A stretch of DNA of 64,000 nucleotides from contig JPHH03000085.1 of assembly GCA_000750105.3 (NCBI GenBank), positions 1 through 64,000 on the forward strand, given 5' to 3'. The DNA comes from Tolypocladium sp. Sup5 PDA-1. Lineage: Eukaryota > Ascomycota > Sordariomycetes > Hypocreales > Ophiocordycipitaceae. Position 1 is the stretch's first letter; every line of letters starts with the position of its first letter. The notes beneath the pieces were generated by a model, which made no database searches, had not been told where the DNA came from, and worked only from the letters and a program-made list of their open reading frames with translations. A program made the translations under genes and the position numbers. Shown in pieces: positions 39,926-49,866 of this stretch.

Positions 39926-40317
39926 TCGTACCACTATCAGTTGGCAGCAGAATATTCAAGTTCACCAAGCAATCAGACCTGTCCCTCACCCGCAACCGCA
40001 ATCCGTTTCGTGAACGCATGCCCCAGGCGAGCAGTTTGTCAGGCACCTCCAGTGCCTGGAGAGATACGGTCGTCTGGCGACAAGGCAGAAGGCGGGTTAG
40101 GAGGAGAATACTCAGATTCATCAACCTGAGATATCGGCAAACGAGACTACTTCAGGATGGCTAGACGCGCCTTGGCTCAAGCCGGTTTCACGGTCTTGAC
40201 CGCCGCAGTTGTCCGCGTCGAAGTCCTCCGAGATGTCGGATGTATTGAAGTACGGTCCCGAGCTCTTTTCTGCGGACTTTGGGGCCTTGGGACGCTGGAA
40301 AAGGTCCTTGAAGGTGC
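39926..40317. other. Junction zone with frame fragments
   Basis: DNA unrelated to GH76 starts at about 39926. On the plus strand at about 40228-40315, a frame reads SEMSDVLKYGPELFSADFGA and may be an earlier part of the next gene, out of phase by one base. Confidence 0.3.
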
Positions 40318-40726
40318 ATGCGTGATGGATACGCGTTCCGGCCGACAGACGGTGAGGCCTATAGCAGGGATGTCTTTGCGCGCGGCACACCTTCCCCACC
40401 TGAACTTCTCGGGACAGACAGGAAGACAACCAAGCCGTTCAAGGCCGAGAGCTGGTATCTTGGCCAATTAGTATGTCACTCTTTGGCCGCGGATCTTCAG
40501 TGCTGACCATGATTAGATCTATTTCGTTCTCGTGGATGGCTGCCCCATTTTCCAGCGACATCTTGGGTATACTGACGAGGACCTCCGGGACGAGCACGAC
40601 TGTCGACTAGCTGACCTGGAAAGCGGGCAAGATGAGTCGATGAACGAGCTGCCGGAGGAGCTTAGGCTTCACTTCACACCATTTCTGATGGCGCTGTGGG
40701 AAGAGACCCCGACAAGAGGCTGTTGA
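40318..40726 (+). CDS. Uncharacterised protein, two exons
   Basis: Exon 1 (40318-40470) encodes MRDGYAFRPTDGEAYSRDVF and ends KPFKAESWYLGQL; a 46-nt intron (donor GTATGT, branch TGCTGAC, acceptor GATTAG) leads to exon 2 (40517-40726), starting IYFVLVDGCPIFQRHLGYTD and ending FLMALWEETPTRGC. About 120 residues, acidic second half. A protein-like frame upstream (40228-40315) is one base out of phase, so the gene may be the remains of a longer one with a frameshift near 40316. No family recognised. Confidence 0.45.
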
Positions 40727-40809
40727 TTGAGGATCTCAATAAAGACGAGCGCTTCATGCGAAGGGGACGTAAGGTAAATTCCACTAGCTAGAAAACTGAG
40801 TTCCCATGG

Positions 40810-40974
40810 GTTCCAGAAGGCCAGATACTGCCTGGCGCCCTCGCCGACGCTGTAGAACTCGTCTGACTCGAGGCACACCATCTCTTGTTCCGCGTCGAGG
40901 ACGTACCACTGCATGACGCCGCCCTCGACATCGGCGGTGCAGCCAACGCGCGCGGAGTCGGCATCTGTTGACAT
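40810..40974 (-). pseudogene. Possible gene fragment, GC-rich codon use
   Basis: The minus strand from the ATG at 40974 reads MSTDADSARVGCTADVEGGV, QWYVLDAEQEMVCLESDEFY and GARQYLAFWNPWELSF with third-position G/C bias like the intact genes, then loses protein character at about 40810. Looks like a broken 5' or internal exon. No family recognised. Confidence 0.3.
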
Positions 40975-41246
40975 GAGTGAGGTCCTGACCGGGACTGGGT
41001 CGGCATATGCTTTCTCAATGGAAGTGTCGTCTTGTCGAATATTGTCCGCGAATTCACAGCAGCCTTTGAAGTATGCGTTTACGATTGTTTGCCGCTGCTT
41101 GTATTCCGTTGGCTTATGTCAACCGGCGGGGGAACGGCGAGTCCTTACAGCCGGACGAGGTAAGGCAGTACTTGCTGCGCTCTATTGGGTTGCCGGTCTC
41201 CTTTTCGCAGCAGCACGATGGCAATACAACGGTGCTTGATAAATCA

Positions 41247-41648
41247 TCATGGCTTCAGGTCGTGATGGGTTAGCGTTACAAACAAGCCGCCAGAGGGCCT
41301 TGAGGGAACAGTTCCTCCACACTTGTCAAGTTCAACCGCAACCATACTGCCCTCCCATATAACTCCATAGGCCAGGCTCAGCCTCCGGTTATCGCCGATA
41401 TAAAGTCGCTCCTTCATTACCTTCACGGAGATGGCCCATGGCATTTTTTGTGCCTCGGCATTTTTTGTGCCTGGCAGCAGGAGATTATGAGTCCTTGGCT
41501 CGGGCCGTAGGAGGCTCCTCGCGTCCAACCCCGTCAAGACAGAGGCGGCTTCGTCGCGTATCTCTATAAGGACCGTGAATTCAGAGAATCCGTCCAAATG
41601 GAAACCTCGTTTGCGGTAGAGACCATTGTAGTCCACCGGTACCAGCAC
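41247..41648 (-). CDS. Possible gene fragment of unknown function
   Basis: One minus-strand frame of 133 codons with protein-like composition: YRKRGFHLDGFSEFTVLIEI, ASVLTGLDARSLLRPEPRTH and MVAVELDKCGGTVPSRPSGG. No ATG near its start, so it may be an internal or last exon. No domain recognised. It converges on nothing obvious; the next gene (41976) is divergent. Confidence 0.3.
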   Translation of the reverse strand: MLVPVDYNGLYRKRGFHLDGFSEFTVLIEIRDEAASVLTGLDARSLLRPEPRTHNLLLPGTKNAEAQKMPWAISVKVMKERLYIGDNRRLSLAYGVIWEGSMVAVELDKCGGTVPSRPSGGLFVTLTHHDLKP

Positions 41649-41975
41649 ACGCTACTATTCGATTCCTTCATGTGCATCTGACTCTGCTGGCGATGGCAGA
41701 CTGGTGGACCTGAATACGGCCCCGTACATCCTCCCTCGGCTGACTCCGCAGATAGTGAAGCCCAGTACGCGAAAGGCATCTCGGGTAAATAGTGATGGTC
41801 ACGAGATGTCGCCAATTCAGACAGCACGCCCCAGCGACGGCGATTGGCTCATCCTCCTAGGGAACCCATCATGCTGCAGCAGTCACAGTGCCGGGGACGT
41901 ATAAAGCCTGAGTATTCTCCTCGTGAACAAATCCAGTTTCTTCCCTCAGTTCAATCTCGACAGTATACTACCACC

Positions 41976-43115
41976 ATGATCGACACCGAATCAGCGTACT
42001 GTGCAGGAGATGCCCTTCTGGCGGATGCGGGTATTTCCTCTTACCCAAACGACATCGGAAGAGGCTGCCAGCCAAAAGGCTTTTCGTGCCCTTACAAAAG
42101 GCCTCATCTTTTCAGATACATCAATCCCCTCAAGACGATTACTGAGGCTGCTCATACACCAGAAAACCCTGTTGTCTGCTATACAGACGAATGGTTGTTT
42201 GATGTCTACAGTGACACTACCTGGAAAGAGACTCGCGAGTGCACTGGCCCGACCTATAGCGACGCGTTTTGGGGGCATGATGAATGTGTCTTCGACATTC
42301 CGGACCGCTTCAACGCCAGCCCCCTTCCAACCTTGTCAGATGGTGGCGAGCTTCATTGGCCCGACGGCGTTTCTAGTCTTGAGGGCGCTTCTCACGACTA
42401 TGTGAGCCCAACGACCCTCGACGACGAAATGAGTACGATGTACGAGTCCATGCTCTGCCATGACGGCTATCCAAGTGGCGGTGCGTTGTCTACACGGGTC
42501 GACTTTCCTGAGCTACAAGAATCTTTGCCCGCTCTAGAACCAGACTTGACGCCGGCCAGCTTCTCGACGCTATGTGATGAGTTCTTCCGGAACACATCAC
42601 TCTCACCACCATTATTCACACCAAAGGTTTCTTCCACGGAAGGCTCATGCCCTCAGCAGCTATTTACCGTCAACTCCAAGCCAGTTGTCGTTGACCTCAC
42701 CGGATTCTCAACGTACGATGTTTCCGGTCGTACTGAGCCCAGGCCTGGTCGCAAAAAGAGACGCGACCGCCCAAAGCGAGTCAAACGATCAAGGAAGCAA
42801 GCCAAACATGTCACACTAAGCCCCACTGCGCTGATTGCCGACGGTGTGGCGTACGCATGGAATAATCGCCTGAAGCAGTGGATTGAAAGGAATGGGGGCG
42901 CTCACCCCAAGGTTTTCTCACAAGGCACTAACTACCCGGCCTACATCATAGAGGTGCGCCCTGATTATTGTGGTCACCCGGTTCAGCTAGAGTTTGATAG
43001 TTTGTATGGACTCTGGCAAGGAACGAATGAATTCTTGCGGGTGGCTATTGACACAAAGGTCGCGCAAGGAATGGTGCGAGATTGCCATTCGGGGTACAGC
43101 TTATGTAGAACATGA
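41976..43115 (+). CDS. Uncharacterised nuclear-type protein (379 aa)
   Basis: Single exon from the ATG in context TACCACC at 41976 (MIDTESAYCAGDALLADAGI) to the TGA at 43115; upstream codons to 41844 are open but contain promoter-like sequence. An acidic, disordered first half (TLSDGGELHWPDGVSSLEG, TTLDDEMSTMYESMLC) precedes VNSKPVVVDLTGFSTYD, a hydrophobic-DLT motif like a SUMO-interaction site, then a basic tract (GRKKRRDRPKRVKRSRKQAK) that reads as a nuclear-localisation signal or AT-hook-like patch. The C-terminal 110 residues look folded (VAYAWNNRLKQWIERNGGAH, YIIEVRPDYCGHPVQLEFDS). No family recognised. No frame damage. Confidence 0.6.
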   Translation: MIDTESAYCAGDALLADAGISSYPNDIGRGCQPKGFSCPYKRPHLFRYINPLKTITEAAHTPENPVVCYTDEWLFDVYSDTTWKETRECTGPTYSDAFWGHDECVFDIPDRFNASPLPTLSDGGELHWPDGVSSLEGASHDYVSPTTLDDEMSTMYESMLCHDGYPSGGALSTRVDFPELQESLPALEPDLTPASFSTLCDEFFRNTSLSPPLFTPKVSSTEGSCPQQLFTVNSKPVVVDLTGFSTYDVSGRTEPRPGRKKRRDRPKRVKRSRKQAKHVTLSPTALIADGVAYAWNNRLKQWIERNGGAHPKVFSQGTNYPAYIIEVRPDYCGHPVQLEFDSLYGLWQGTNEFLRVAIDTKVAQGMVRDCHSGYSLCRT

Positions 43116-44041
43116 AGACGATACATAGTTCAAACGACTTCGTTCTTTCCTATGCCCTATGCCCGTACTTGCCCATCCCTCTTCCCTCTCTTCATAAGAA
43201 TAGCTTTTGGCCACGTTAGCATACCAGACTCACTGAAAGGGCAGCCATAAGTGCTCCCATCCTTTACGGTATTATATGTCCTGTTTGGAGACAAGTTAGC
43301 ACGGCCAGGGCCGCTGAATAGATGTTGGGCAAGGACGGCATCCTAGTGCTGTGTGTTGCTGCTCATGTGATGCGCGGTATCCCTTGGCGAAGGTTGCTCT
43401 AAAGGTAGGGACCCTGCTACAGCGACCTTGTCCAAGAACTACATAGAGGTCAGCTGGCGTCGTGGAGTCTCGTGTTCGCGGCTGTCTACTGATACGCCAT
43501 CTAATGGCGGGAGTCTCCCCACAGGCGATGACGAAATCGACGTCCCAACCATTCGTTTCCTGAGGCACCAGATATCTCACCAGGAGGCATCATGTCACGA
43601 CCGCCATGACGCCAACTTGGCACAACGTGGTGGGATCTCGGCACGCATCATCCTGCACAGTTCTCCGCTCGGTCACAGTCTGACGACGGCGCGAGGCAGA
43701 CACGCCCTGCAAACCTTCTAAAGCAGGAGGATGCATTGGGGCCAGACTTCACACAAACCCGCATCTTAGTGACCGATGTTCGTCTCGGCAGCTCGCTATT
43801 GGCTAAAAACGAGTGCTAGGTTCCCCTGTGCAAAGAGAAGGCGCAGGCGGCAGCTGTTCAGCTGGATCCTTGCCCATCCTGAACGGCATGAGTAATAGCA
43901 GATGCACATGCAGAAACTCTCTGCGGGCCCGGGCTCGAGGAACGTCTATTTAAACACCACCGGCACCCCAGACTTGTCCTCTCGCAGCGAGACTTCAACC
44001 TCCCTTCGACAGTGCCAATTTACGTATAGAGTCTCTTCAGT
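43116..44041. other. Intergenic, no gene seen
   Basis: Short frames on both strands only. The last 120 nt (43930-44041) are the 5' flank of the next gene, with CCTCTCGCAGCGAGACTTC and a start in context CAGT. Confidence 0.4.
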
Positions 44042-44793
44042 ATGCCAGGCTCCTCTGGCCCCCAGACCAATCCTACTTCCCGTGTGACTAGCGAGCCCCG
44101 CGACTCTAGTCCTGGACCCGACGATCAGGACAGCCTCCCTACAACTCGACCTGGGTCCGAGCTGGAAGAAAATGCATCACAGGCAACGGACGCAGCGTCC
44201 GTAACCTCTGGACAGCTTCGAGTCGTTAATCGCGACTACGAAATTATCGGGCCGGGTAGACGAGAACGGCAAGAAGTTCCTGTAGTCCCAGGTAACATGT
44301 TCTGTTTGTCTCTCGTTTGTTGAGCAAGCAACTTACTCGCTTAGGGGGCGGACTCTGTGAATCTGCTGACTCTGGTCCTCGACAAGACGTGGTCCACTCT
44401 GATCACAACTCGCATGTTAAACGGCAACAGCGAGCGTCACGTGGCACGGTCGCCGGTACGAAGGGCGCTACACCAAAGCCGCGCAAGAAGAGGTCCAAAA
44501 TGTTCGCTTCGTGTCGAACCCAAAGGAAGCCTCTATCCAGATATAGCGGTAAGTGGTACAAGGTTTCGCGCCTTGCCGACGTCCGACGCTGTAATGGGTC
44601 TGTACAATTCAAGGCTGAGTGGACTCCTGTTTGGATACCTATATCGGATCTTGGGGGAAAGGAGGCGTACAAAGAGGCGGAGGAACTCTTTGTCGAGAAG
44701 TTCGGGCCAGGGAACTGGGACAATGCATCTCGTGGATGGAAACCTGACGAGGAACCTGAGGTGGAGTGTGAGATTCAGTATGCCTCAGACTAG
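44042..44793 (+). CDS. Chromo-like domain protein, two exons
   Basis: Exon 1 (44042-44291), intron of 53 nt (donor GTAACA, acceptor CGCTTAG, phase 1), exon 2 (44345-44793); 232 residues. The N-terminus is Ser/Pro/Thr-rich and disordered (MPGSSGPQTNPTSRVTSEPR), then VNRDYEIIGPGRRERQEVP, a basic stretch (KGATPKPRKKRSKM) and WYKVSRLADVRRCNGSVQFK, AEWTPVWIPISDLGGKEAYK, EAEELFVEKFGPGNWDN. The spacing of the beta-like strands and W-x-P resembles a chromo/chromo-shadow fold (…NG..QF.V.W......W.P...L), often found on integrases or chromatin proteins; this is inference. A degenerate copy of its last exon lies at 31723-32108. Confidence 0.55.
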
Positions 44794-44960
44794 TGAAGTG
44801 ATATTGCCTATACTTAAGGAAATACGTGGAACAGACTTGGCTGATGCTATGAATCTTTGTTTAGCTGGTATGCTTACCGGCGCACTGAACTGGACCCTGA
44901 CTTGGTTAGCTTGTGACCTAGTTCGACCCATGCCCTACACACTGCACACGGGGATGTACG
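44572..44960 (+). repeat. 385-bp dispersed repeat, copy with open frame
   Basis: Partner of the minus-strand copy at 31723-32108. Similarity begins inside the chromo-like region (CGCGCCTTGCCGACGTCCGA), passes the TAG at 44793 and continues about 165 bp into non-coding DNA (ACACGGGGATGTACGT). The same tract is recognisable in both copies at the far end. Confidence 0.75.
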
Positions 44961-45489
44961 TCGTGCCCGCACAACGCCTGCTATGGTCATCCGTGTTACA
45001 TCCACTGCCTGTCTTGAGAGACGCAGCCTTGCGTCTTTCATACTCAAACAATGACCCACAGGGTCCGACAGATGCGGCGTCGGTCCTTTAAACCCTGCAT
45101 GGTCAAATCCTCCAATGCAAAATTACGTGAGCCTGGTCGAACCGAGCGAAGCGCAGTCGCCCACAAAGCCGGGGGCCCATCATTCTTCCCATGTTTCGGA
45201 TCGCTGCCACTAATTTTGGCATACGACCGGGCACGGTCTCTTCGGCGCGCGTACAGAACGATTCAGATAGGGATGAAAAGCTGAGCCTCGGCGTCTACTA
45301 ACGCGCGCCCATGAGTTGATGTCTTTCGCTGAGGCGGTTGGGGGGCAAACGGTGGTTCTGGCGAGGAACTCGCTATGCTACGTGTGAGCTAGGTGGTACA
45401 GTATGATGTTGAGTACATTACGTATGTCTTGTCGACACAACCTGTCCTAAGACCACCGTTTCTATCCGCATCTATATCCTCATGTCCTT
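44961..45489. other. Intergenic, no gene seen
   Basis: Between the 385-bp repeat and the third Helitron piece. Short stop-rich frames only. No Helitron terminus recognised at the junction near 45490. Confidence 0.4.
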
Positions 45490-48216
45490 CCACTTGCACT
45501 GACGGCATCCATTCTGGCGGGTTGGCTCAGGGCGGACAGGAATCTTGGAGGGCATGCGCCGCGAGTGGATGGTTGCGCCGGATCTTAAGCAGGCCGTCCT
45601 CTGTGAACCCCGTCTACTCGACGATTTTCCATGGTGCTTTGAAGCGGCAGGCTGTTCGTCTGTGCGGATCGGCACCCTGTTCGACGATGCCCTTCAGAGA
45701 ATACTTGAGGCATGTGTACGTGTGGGAGTGTACTTGGCAACAGTAGGCGATGAAGTTGGATTCACCATCGAAGGCCGCAGTGAGAGCCGAGGTGCTAGTG
45801 ATGACCTCCACGGGATGGATGGGCTTCCTCTGCTGTCGTACGGCTCTCCCAGCATCCTCATCTAAACACTCGTGGAAGACAGAGTCTACGTATCGGATCA
45901 CTCGAGCCCGGTATTCCTGTTCGCCGGGGTTGGCCATATCGTCCATTAGATTTGGTAACTGCATGTTGCCGTCCAGCCAGAGGAGTCCATGCAGGTGTAG
46001 GCTGCCCCGTTAGTTCGTTTCTACAGTTGCGTAGTAGTGGCTGATCTTTCCAAAGATCGATTCTTGGCCTGTCTTCACGTACTTGTCAAAGAACAAGGAT
46101 ACTTCTCGGTGGAAGAATATGGCAGAACTGACTGGATCCATGGTGCTAAGGGCGACCGCGTCGTACTTATTCCGGAGGTCCGCCAAAAGCTCCTTCGCAG
46201 CGTCGTAATCGTTAAGCCTGTGAATGGCGAGTTTCATCTTTACCAGATTATTAATATCGTTGGGACTGATAGGAATCCACAGCGCAGGCATACCAGCCCA
46301 AACGTTAAGAGCCTGTATCTTCCTCCGCATAAGCAATCGGGATTCGTTCGAGAGCGGCTGTGCATGACAAAATATCGACAGCTCGTGAAGCAAGAACGAT
46401 ATGTCGGGGTCGGTCGTGGTTCTTGTCTCCCGCATCTCTGTCTCAGCCCTCTTCAGGCGGTCACACGACAGGTTCGCATAGACTTGCTCAAGTCTGCGGA
46501 AGGAGTCTTTAGCGACACGGACCATGCTGATCCGGCGGTTGGAGGAACGGAGGAGGGTGTTGAACGCCAAGAAACAAAAGACAGGATGCGTGGCAAATCG
46601 GCCACCATGTCGTTGTAACACGTGTCTGGCCTAGTAACCGAGCGAGTGATTCGAATGGCGCTCAAGAGGCTCGGATTGGAGATTGTGATTTGAGACGCGC
46701 TTTTACTTGGGGCCGCCCTTCCCCCACGGAAATAGCTTTGGAAACGTTGGAGGGAAGAAGTCCTCGTGCAAATTGTCTGCAAAATCCGCACCACGCTCCA
46801 CTCGGACAAACTGCTGACCTCTCGTAGTTTGGACCTGCATAATGCACGGCTCAGAGCCGCCATCTCGATCCCGATTGGCATTTACAGCGTCGGCCAGAAA
46901 GGACAACTTATCAGTCTCCGCGAAGGCAGCTGGTCCGTCAAGAGGAAACATGCCGGACGTAGACGTCTCACAAGACAGTGTCAGCGTCCTGGCGAATGGC
47001 AGCCGAGTTTATGTCAGGAGCCCCCGGCTCACCGGGCGAGGATTGACGCTGCTCAGGCGACAGAGGATAGTCCGTACCACCAAATTCAGCGGCGGGGGCA
47101 GGGCTGATCGAGTTCAGGAGTTCATCGATGCTTGTGAAGCGATTTTCCTCCAACCCTCGGTCAGTGTCCGGGACTATGTGGTCCGTTTGTGTCTTCTCAG
47201 CGGTCGACGGCTCTTCTCTCCGCATGCGGTCCATGATGAGGGTCGGAACACTGGACCCGTTGTCACATCGCCAACCGTCCATATCTGCTTGGTTGATTGT
47301 GATATTCTCGTAAAGGGGGTCGTTCCTTTGCAGCCATGACAAGGCAGCTGTTACCCGAGATTTGCGCACCTGAAGTAGGTGTCTGACGTCTGCAGAGCCA
47401 GGCCTCCCTGAACCGCTCCAAGAGACGTGGATGTTCTCAAGGGCCTGCAGCAAAGGATGGGGAAGAACCGTGGCAACAAGATCCTCCACCCTGTTCGGGA
47501 AGACGACGATATGCCCTTTAACGTGCTTGCGGTAGTTGATTCCCGAAGGGGTTTTGTTGTCGACCGTGAACTTGGTGATGCAGCCGAAAGGGGCGTGCAG
47601 GGCGATGAGCCTCTCTTCAACGGGAGAGAGGTCATCGAGTTCCTCGGGGTACCGATGCTCACAGCCAATGTCCATGTCATTGACAGAGCAGGCCTTAGGT
47701 AGCCGGCGGCAGGAGCCTTTTCCATTCGATGGCAGTGAGCTCATAAGGCATCCGTTTCTCGTAGCATAGAACGCAATGGGCAATCGGCAACGTGTTTTCG
47801 TCTGTGAACGCCTCGTAGAACGACTTCGCTGCCTCCACTTGTAGGGAGAGTGGAACCTCTTTGCACCAAGATCTCGTTGCTGATGCGCGCGCCTTGTCGC
47901 GAAAGCGAGCTTCATAGCGTTCCACCAGGGATTCAACAGACGCGCGCTGAAGTTGGACGGCTTCTGGTATGAGCCGCTGCCTTTTGAGCTGTGTGGGGGA
48001 CGGTGTTGGTAGCGGTGGCTGTTCCCTGCGGCGCTTCAAGGACGAGGCTCGTTGTTCGCTGCGTTGGCAATCCAGACGCTGTAACGCGCAGAGAATATCG
48101 TCATGGGGTACTCTGAGGCATCTTTGCTCCCGTTCGATGGCTCTCTGGGAATCCACGGATGCCATCATTCTGCGGACCTCATCAGGTAAGACCCAGACCG
48201 CCGGCTCTCGAGGCAT
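45490..48216 (-). pseudogene. Helitron fragment, copy 3: N-terminus and Rep, decayed
   Basis: From the ATG at 48216 the minus strand encodes a basic N-terminus, the Cys-pair block (IAHCVLCYEKRMPYELTAIE), the conserved KHVKGHIVVFPNR / LPHPLLQALENIHVSW block, ending with a stop at 46968; a second frame gives GMFPLDGPAAFAETDKLSFL and WGKGGPK; then HGGRFATHPVFCFLAFNTLL and PVSSAIFFHREVSLFFDKYV, a TAA at 46018 where copy 1 has Glu, GSLHLHGLLWLDGN (HUH motif) and HECLDEDAGRAVRQQ without any intron. The frame ends at about 45490 near LKIRRNHPLAAHALQ. Two-tyrosine motif and helicase are missing. At least three breaks; not active. Confidence 0.85.
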
Positions 48217-48896
48217 AGTAGGCGGAGAGGGACGGACGTGGGTGCGATATAGCGAGGAGAAGGACCAGGCGTCAACAGCTTAAGATCCAGAGTGCAACAG
48301 AGTGATACCGCAAAGGCTTCTGACATCTGGCAAGTGTATGCTTTCACAAGGACCCTATGCGCGCCGCTGACAGTGATTGCCGTGACAGACGCTCACCGCA
48401 AGTATGCCTCCTGAGAGCGGGGCCCTATGCCACCGGACCAATACGTGAAAGTCGGCATAGCTGGCGCACGAACACGAACAAATGGATTTTGTCATCGCGG
48501 GCAAAAGAAAAACGACGGTCGGGAAGGCGAAAGCCAATGGCGGGATACGGCTTTCTTCTCATCTAGGGAGGGGAGATGGCGGTGCGGGTGTGGGCCACCC
48601 CGCCCTGTCCGGCAGTTGGCGGCTCAAATGACGGTGATAGGGAATCATCTATAATCCCTGCAAATCGGACCAACTTCTCTCCATCTTTGTACGCGCTTAC
48701 TTTAACAGGCCATGTTCAGTAGGAATTAGCACTGGCCATAAAAAGCGGCGAGCCTTGCTGGGACGTCACCATCTTCTTCAACGACTTGAAAATGGGCTCC
48801 TGCCACTTAAGCACCAAACATTGAAAGGTTGGATATCTCCGGGTTCTCTTGGAAACCAAGCACTGACGAATCTCTACCAACAGCGACCTTGCAGCC
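48217..48896. other. Intergenic, no gene seen
   Basis: Between the Helitron piece and the membrane-protein gene. 48840-48896 is probably the leader of the latter. No other signal. Confidence 0.4.
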
Positions 48897-49602
48897 ATGT
48901 CATCTCCTCAACGCGACACTGCAACCGAAGAGCAATCCGGCACCTTTCGTATCCTTGGCTTCCGTTGGCCTCAGGCGCGGCAGCCAACCGGAGCCAGAGC
49001 CCAAGACCATTTTGCTCCAAATTCATTCATGGCGAGGGCACAAAAGAAACCATCCCTGTTTGGTCTCTATGTAGGGGTTTACAGCAGCTTGCATAGCCGC
49101 TTCCACACCCTGTCAACGGACTTTGAACACTGATATTCACAGATGGTCTGTTGGCTTGTGCTTCTCGGCTTCGCAGCCACGGTACGCATATTGGCAGCAC
49201 CTGGACCCACGGATTCCCGGAAGTTGGGCTACATCGATCGAGCTCAGGACATCGAGGTTTACTGCATCGTGACCTCAGCCCTGCTTTTCACCGCTTGCGT
49301 GGGACTACTTGCAATCATAGTTGTCCCCATGTCAGCTGTTGCTGTTGGATTATGCATCATGGAGGCTAATAGGCTGTCAAAGGTGCATATAAATCATGTC
49401 CATGCCATTCATTCGCAAAATGGCTAAGTTTGGCAAACAGGTTCCCTATCGACGAAACGAGTGTATAATGCTTTCCGCTCTCGCCGTTGCAATCTTCTTA
49501 CCTGCGTTACTGCATTTAAGAGAGGGCTGGGCGTGGTACACATGGTTTAAGAACAAGAGAATGAGAAGGCGACATTCCAGAGTGCATTTCGCAGAACTAT
49601 AG
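48897..49602 (+). CDS. Putative three-exon membrane protein
   Basis: Exons 48897-49070, 49143-49382 and 49441-49602; introns of 72 nt (donor GTAGGG, branch CACTGAT, acceptor TTCACAG) and 58 nt (donor GTGCAT, branch GGCTAAG, acceptor AAACAG), all phase 0, for about 191 residues. A soluble N-terminus (MSSPQRDTATEEQSGTFRIL) is followed by three hydrophobic segments: MVCWLVLLGFAATVRILAA, a long one including VTSALLFTACVGLLAIIVVP, and IMLSALAVAIFLPALLHL, then a basic tail (FKNKRMRRRHSRVHF). Without the second splice the protein ends 14 codons later at SQNG. No family recognised. Confidence 0.45.
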
Positions 49603-49765
49603 TGATAAAAGGCCAGGCATCGCGCGATGGGCCGCACATGCTAGTGGTATGCATCTGTTCCAGTTCGAATGTACAAGGCTTCCTGCTCGCCATGATCGAG
49701 GTGTGCATCATACGGGTGTTGGGGCCTGATGGGCTCAACTACTGCCAGTGTTGCTAATAATATAA
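49603..49765. other. Short intergenic spacer
   Basis: The 3' flank of the membrane-protein gene. Nothing recognised. Confidence 0.4.
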
Positions 49766-49866
49766 ACAATACGTATATTGGCAATATGGGACCTCCGCAA
49801 TATTATTGTATTGCCAGATGGTGCATATTGTATCACGCAATATCACGGGGCCCCATATTGTATTGT
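49766..49866. repeat. AT-rich imperfect palindrome (MITE-like)
   Basis: About 100 bp with an inverted pair: left arm ACAATAC...CAATATGGGACC, right arm GGGGCCCCATATTGTATTGT, plus internal CAATAT/ATATTG words. A related word (CAATATATTGCCAATATGGG) occurs at about 57010. Could be a small non-autonomous DNA element; no target duplication identified. Confidence 0.35.
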
